In this document: positions 58,846 through 64,000 of the stretch, piece after piece | Numbering within the stretch: position 1 is the first letter of the stretch | Layout: each line of letters begins with the position of its first letter | Assembly: GCF_000305935.1 (NCBI RefSeq) | Contig: NC_018870.1 | Coordinates: 1,133,942-1,197,941 of the forward strand | Length of the DNA stretch: 64,000 nucleotides | Direction of reading: 5' to 3' | Source: Thermacetogenium phaeum DSM 12270 | GTDB lineage: Bacteria > Bacillota > DSM-12270 > Thermacetogeniales > Thermacetogeniaceae | Translations under genes and position numbers: made by a program | The notes under the pieces: generated by a model | The model's database searches: none | Told to the model about the DNA's origin: nothing | What the model saw: the letters and a program-made list of their open reading frames with translations, nothing else

Positions 58846-60246
58846 ATGCTCGACGAGAAGATCCTGGAATTCGCCAGGTTGCTGCGTAAGGGGGGGATCG
58901 GCGTTTCCTTTACGCAGATCGCCGATGCTCTGAGGTCGGTGGCCTTAGTGGGCCTGGCCTGGGATGACTTCTATACCGCCTTGCGGTGCACCCTGATCAA
59001 AGAACAGGCAGATAGGCCGCTTTTTGATAAGTTGTTTCGCCTCTTTTTTCTTACCCAGAGCGGTCAAAACGCGCATGATAACCTCCACCTGGAGGAGGAA
59101 ACTGCGGGGCAGATGCAGGGAACGCCCGAACTCGTCCAGAGCGCCGACGGAAAGGGCATGGGGAGAGGAGGGGGAGCCTCACCCTATCTTCTGCTCGTGA
59201 AAGCCGTTCGGGAGGGCAATTACAGCATGCTGCGCCAGCTGGGAGAAATGGCGGTAAAGGGTTTGGGAGAACTGGAGAGGGGAAGCCTGCCCAAACTGGA
59301 TGACCTGGTAGTTCAGGCCAAGGTTGCCATAGGTTGGTATCAAGCTGTCAACAGGCTCGAACGGATCCGGATTCAGGAAGGAATAGGAGCAGTTGTTTAT
59401 GCCAAGTGGATGGCTTGTCTGGACTTTCTGGATGGGTATATTAAAGAGTTGCTGGAGGATATCTTTGTCAAGAAGTACGGCAAGGATGCCCTCGAAGAGA
59501 TAGCGGCAGCTGCTAATATCAGGGAAAAAGAGTTTTACAGACTGGACAATCTGGAAATTCAAGAGATACGCAAGCGCATCACCAGACTGGCCCGCAAGCT
59601 GGCCTCCAAGTATACGAGGCGCTATCGAAGGGCAAAATACGGTAAGATAGACTTAAGAAGAACAGTCCGGCAGGCATTGATAACCGCAGGCACTCCTATG
59701 CGCCTGAAATATCGGAGGAAGGTCGTCAGCAAGCCGGAAATCGTGCTTTTATGCGATGTTTCCGGTTCGGTCGCTCTTTTCAGCGAATTTATGCTCCAGC
59801 TTGTCTATACCATTCAGAACAGGTTCAGCGCCGTCAGGTCTTTTTTATTTGTGGATTTGATCGACGAGGTTACCGATTACTTTAAGAACAAGGATATCAA
59901 GGAAGCCATCGAGGAGGCTTTTTCGAAAGCTCGCTATTCCTATTCGGGATTTTCCGATTACGGTAAAGTATTCAGCATTTTTGCCAGAAGATATCTGTCG
60001 GGGATTCCCCGCAGCTGTACTTTGATCATACTGGGGGATGCCAGGAATAATTACCGATCAGATGAGAAGGAATTCCTCAAAGAGATTCAGGAACATGTCA
60101 GGAAGATCCTCTGGTTTAACCCCCAGCCCCGCGAGCAGTGGAACAAAGAGGACAGCATCATGAGAGTATACTCTCCTTTCTGCTACCAGGTCTTTGAATG
60201 CGGCAACCTCAGGCAGATGGAGGATGTCATCGAGGCAATTTTATGA
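58846..60246 (+). CDS. VWA-domain CoxE-like protein, second module
   Basis: 466 residues. Helical N-terminal half, a glycine-rich linker near 102-112 (GKGMGRGGGASP), a basic segment before the VWA domain (TRRYRRAKYGKIDLRR) that matches the first module, and MIDAS DVSGSV at about 304-309, with LIILGDARNNYRSDEKEF as a later metal-site element. No membrane segment. It pairs with the preceding MoxR ATPase. It has diverged more than the ATPases have, suggesting a separate client. Confidence 0.88.
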   Translation: MLDEKILEFARLLRKGGIGVSFTQIADALRSVALVGLAWDDFYTALRCTLIKEQADRPLFDKLFRLFFLTQSGQNAHDNLHLEEETAGQMQGTPELVQSADGKGMGRGGGASPYLLLVKAVREGNYSMLRQLGEMAVKGLGELERGSLPKLDDLVVQAKVAIGWYQAVNRLERIRIQEGIGAVVYAKWMACLDFLDGYIKELLEDIFVKKYGKDALEEIAAAANIREKEFYRLDNLEIQEIRKRITRLARKLASKYTRRYRRAKYGKIDLRRTVRQALITAGTPMRLKYRRKVVSKPEIVLLCDVSGSVALFSEFMLQLVYTIQNRFSAVRSFLFVDLIDEVTDYFKNKDIKEAIEEAFSKARYSYSGFSDYGKVFSIFARRYLSGIPRSCTLIILGDARNNYRSDEKEFLKEIQEHVRKILWFNPQPREQWNKEDSIMRVYSPFCYQVFECGNLRQMEDVIEAIL

Positions 60247-60368
60247 GCTGGCCAACTTCCACCCGACACCGGCCTTCCCATCCCTGCCCCGGTTGCGTTG
60301 ACGCCCTAATTCTCTTGTGTTAGATTTATATTAACAACAAATAAATAAGGGGGGGAGGGGATGAGAGC

Positions 60369-60836
60369 TTGCTTTCCAACCAGGAGATTCTCATCAGAAT
60401 GCTCGTATCTCTCCTCGTCGGTCTCATTATCGGTTACGAAAGATCTTGGAATCAAAAGCCCGCCGGCGTCCGCACCTACTCGCTCGTCTGTATCGGCTCC
60501 ACCCTTTTTATGATTATCAGCGCTTACGGCTTGCCTGGGACATCCAGTCATGTGATAGGCTTTCGCCTTGACCCGGGGCGTATTGCCGCCCAGATCGTTA
60601 CGGGCATCGGTTTTCTGGGGGCTGGCGTGATCTGGAAGGATAGAGGCACGATTCGTGGTTTGACGACTGCGGCCAACCTGTGGGTAAGTGCAGGGCTGGG
60701 AATGGCGATTGGCGCAGGGATGTATTTCCTCACTTTGGTCAGTGTTATTTGTATTTTCTTGGCCTTGTACAGCTCTCCGATCCTCTGTCGGCTGGGATTA
60801 TTGAAATATCCACCCGATGAGGGGGGAGAAAATTGA
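60369..60836 (+). CDS. MgtC/SapB-family membrane protein
   Basis: 155 residues with about four transmembrane helices: LVSLLVGLIIGYERSWNQKP and AGVRTYSLVCIGSTLFMI, then TGIGFLGAGVIWK, which are MgtC/SapB signatures. It lacks the long cytoplasmic C-terminal domain of Salmonella MgtC, so it is the short SapB form; role uncertain (Mg2+ limitation or membrane-potential control in relatives). TTG start after GGGGAGGGGAT. The 122-bp gap before it has no clear promoter. Confidence 0.9.
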   Translation: MLSNQEILIRMLVSLLVGLIIGYERSWNQKPAGVRTYSLVCIGSTLFMIISAYGLPGTSSHVIGFRLDPGRIAAQIVTGIGFLGAGVIWKDRGTIRGLTTAANLWVSAGLGMAIGAGMYFLTLVSVICIFLALYSSPILCRLGLLKYPPDEGGEN

Positions 60837-60866
60837 GGAGATAGAGCGTTTTGATCGTATTTATGG

Positions 60867-60966
60867 AAAATGAGAAGGTCGTTTGTCCTCTTTTCGCTGG
60901 TTAGGCTATTTAAGTATCAACCGGAATACTTAACAGGAGGCGAACGACCTTCTCGTTTTTTATTTT
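60867..60966 (+). terminator. Large palindromic hairpin with T-run after the mgtC-like gene
   Basis: GAGAAGGTCGTT (60872-60883) pairs with AACGACCTTCTC (60943-60954), extended by A-T pairs at its base; an inner TTAAGTAT/ATACTTAA hairpin lies at 60910-60933. A GTTTTTTATTTTTT run follows. It acts plausibly as the terminator of the mgtC-like gene but is longer than usual and could be a small repeat element. Confidence 0.65.
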
Positions 60967-60999
60967 TTGTTTGATAAAAAATTTTATACATTTATTTAA

Positions 61000-62974
<1,975 letters not shown>

Positions 62975-63045
62975 CCCACATTTCGCACCCTGAAATGAAA
63001 ACGACCTTTAATTTTATGATGGCTAAAAATGGCAACTAATAAAAG
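62975..63045 (-). other. Probable 3' end of the IS element, intron junction
   Basis: About 70 bp between the transposase stop and the intron 5' end, AT-rich, reading AAAGGTCGTTTTCATTTC then AGGGTGCGAAATGTGGG on the minus strand. The latter looks like an IS terminal sequence, but no matching inverted repeat is available in the window. Confidence 0.35.
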
Positions 63046-64000
63046 CTAGTTGGCATAAGGAGACCTCCCATAATTCGTACCGCAGTAAATCTCTTCACTG
63101 AAACCGGCAAGATGCAAAAGCCGGCGGATATCTTCGGTCCACTGGTTCTCCGGAACCTGATGGATAAAACCGGAATCGGTTTCAATAGTGGCTATGGTAA
63201 GGGGTTTCAGCATCTCCAGCAGCATTGTCCCCGTTGGGCTGAAAGACTTGCGCTTCCCGGGGATCGCCAAAGGCTTACTTTCTTTGGCGAGATTACGCCG
63301 CACCCGGCGCTGCAGCAGGGCATAAATCAGTAAGGCCATCAGGAAGACATAGCCTATAGCCACCACCCGTTCCGGGTTCTTGACGTAAATCCCATCCACA
63401 TAAACCGGATTCTTCAGGAAGCGGAAAGACAGTTCTACTGCAGTCTGGTTTTTGTATTCCCGCAGCACATCAGCGGGAGAAAGCTCTTTATCATCAAGAA
63501 TGTTCGTAATCAACACGAAAGTAGCGGCTTTTGCCTTGAGCTCCTTGACAAACTCCTCATTGACAGAGACCAGAGAGGGAACCACGCGATAATAGGTCTG
63601 ATAGTTCACCGGCTCACCCTTGCGAGGCCGCCCCACCCGGCGCTTGATCACCTGCTCCTCTTTGATTTCGGTCTTCAATTCAAAGAGCGGTGAAGCGTGC
63701 TTTGCCAAAAAGATCTCCAGTTCTTTTTTGGCATCGGCCTCGCAGAAGAATTTCCTTTTAGCAAGCTCATCACAGGCAGAAAGCAGCTCCGACTTCCTGG
63801 TTTCGATCATCTTCTTGATGCTTTTCTCTTTCTTCTTGTCCAGGGATGAGGAGTGCACTACGATGAACCGGTAGGTGTGGCCGTTGAGTTCCCTGACCGC
63901 CTGCTGGATCCTGTAAACTGCGGCATCCTTTTTCTGTACGAGACTGCCCAGGTGCTGCCACCGGTTCTCCGACCATGCCCAGTCTTTCAGTTCGGCGGAG
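63046..64000 (-). CDS. IS1634-like transposase, C-terminal part (runs off the window)
   Basis: The minus-strand frame is open from the stop at 63046 to the window edge, at least 317 codons; the start lies beyond 64000. Upstream of the internal GTG at 63858 the frame reads on as AVRELNGHTYRFIVVHSS, so 63858 is not the start. IS4-superfamily features: TFVLITNILDDKELSP, then EYKNQTAVELSFRFLKNPVY with the conserved Tyr/Glu, and LMALLIYALLQRRVR. IS1634 is my best family guess. Seemingly intact in the visible part. Confidence 0.85.
   Translation of the reverse strand, partial: SAELKDWAWSENRWQHLGSLVQKKDAAVYRIQQAVRELNGHTYRFIVVHSSSLDKKKEKSIKKMIETRKSELLSACDELAKRKFFCEADAKKELEIFLAKHASPLFELKTEIKEEQVIKRRVGRPRKGEPVNYQTYYRVVPSLVSVNEEFVKELKAKAATFVLITNILDDKELSPADVLREYKNQTAVELSFRFLKNPVYVDGIYVKNPERVVAIGYVFLMALLIYALLQRRVRRNLAKESKPLAIPGKRKSFSPTGTMLLEMLKPLTIATIETDSGFIHQVPENQWTEDIRRLLHLAGFSEEIYCGTNYGRSPYAN

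Overview
The window looks like a chromosomal segment of an anaerobic, spore-forming Clostridia member with roughly balanced GC (Moorella / Thermacetogenium / Peptococcaceae-like; this placement is inference). Support: endospore genes (dpaA, dpaB, spoVS, spoIIIE, ymxH-type, ylxY-type, ytvI-type, tepA), the Gram-positive gene order rpsB-tsf-pyrH-frr-uppS-cdsA-dxr-rseP-ispG-proS and rimP-nusA-rnpM-ylxQ-infB-rbfA-nrnA-truB-ribF-rpsO-pnp, RNase J and RNase Y, a 2[4Fe-4S] ferredoxin, cobalamin assembly genes, and many TTG/GTG starts with strong Shine-Dalgarno sites. Nearly all genes lie on the + strand.

Layout. 1-372: a terminator, an unassigned structured stretch, then the rpsB promoter and a leader hairpin. 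373-11423: translation factors, UMP kinase, a small PASTA-like protein and a ferredoxin, then undecaprenyl-PP synthase, CDP-diglyceride synthase, a membrane permease, the MEP-pathway enzymes Dxr and IspG around an RseP-type protease, and ProRS. 11426-21949: the nusA/infB operon and rpsO-pnp. 22040-25591: sporulation and cell-wall genes (polysaccharide deacetylase, DD-carboxypeptidase, M16 peptidase, PRC-barrel protein). 25671-30164: the diaminopimelate/dipicolinate block dapB-dpaA-dpaB-asd-dapA, which supplies wall precursors and spore DPA. 30189-33719: RNase J behind a promoter, a possible 16-codon leader peptide and a terminator; then an ORF-less group IIC intron placed exactly after the RNase J terminator; then ylzJ and tepA on the minus strand. 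33849-50257: spoIIIE, an HTH-PfkB hybrid, rodZ, rimO, an FtsH-like protease with a small membrane partner, cinA, thpR, recA with a consensus promoter and SOS-like box, rny, ymdB, spoVS, a dipeptidase and a PHP phosphoesterase. 50342-60836: a LysM-NlpC/P60 hydrolase, then two paralogous MoxR AAA+ / VWA (CoxE-like) modules enclosing a methyltransferase, cobU, cobS, a CobC-like phosphatase and guaB, and an MgtC-like protein. 60837-64000: a mobile region with a second group II intron (minus strand, carrying its reverse transcriptase, with an enlarged domain VI) next to an IS1634-like transposase that runs off the window.

Most of the window is conserved housekeeping. The stretches most worth a second look are the twin MoxR/VWA modules around cobalamin genes, the peptide/terminator leader of RNase J, the two contrasting group II introns, the FtsH-like two-gene unit, the degenerate HTH-PfkB protein, and several strong RNA structures without an assigned family. 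No tRNA, rRNA gene or CRISPR array was seen.
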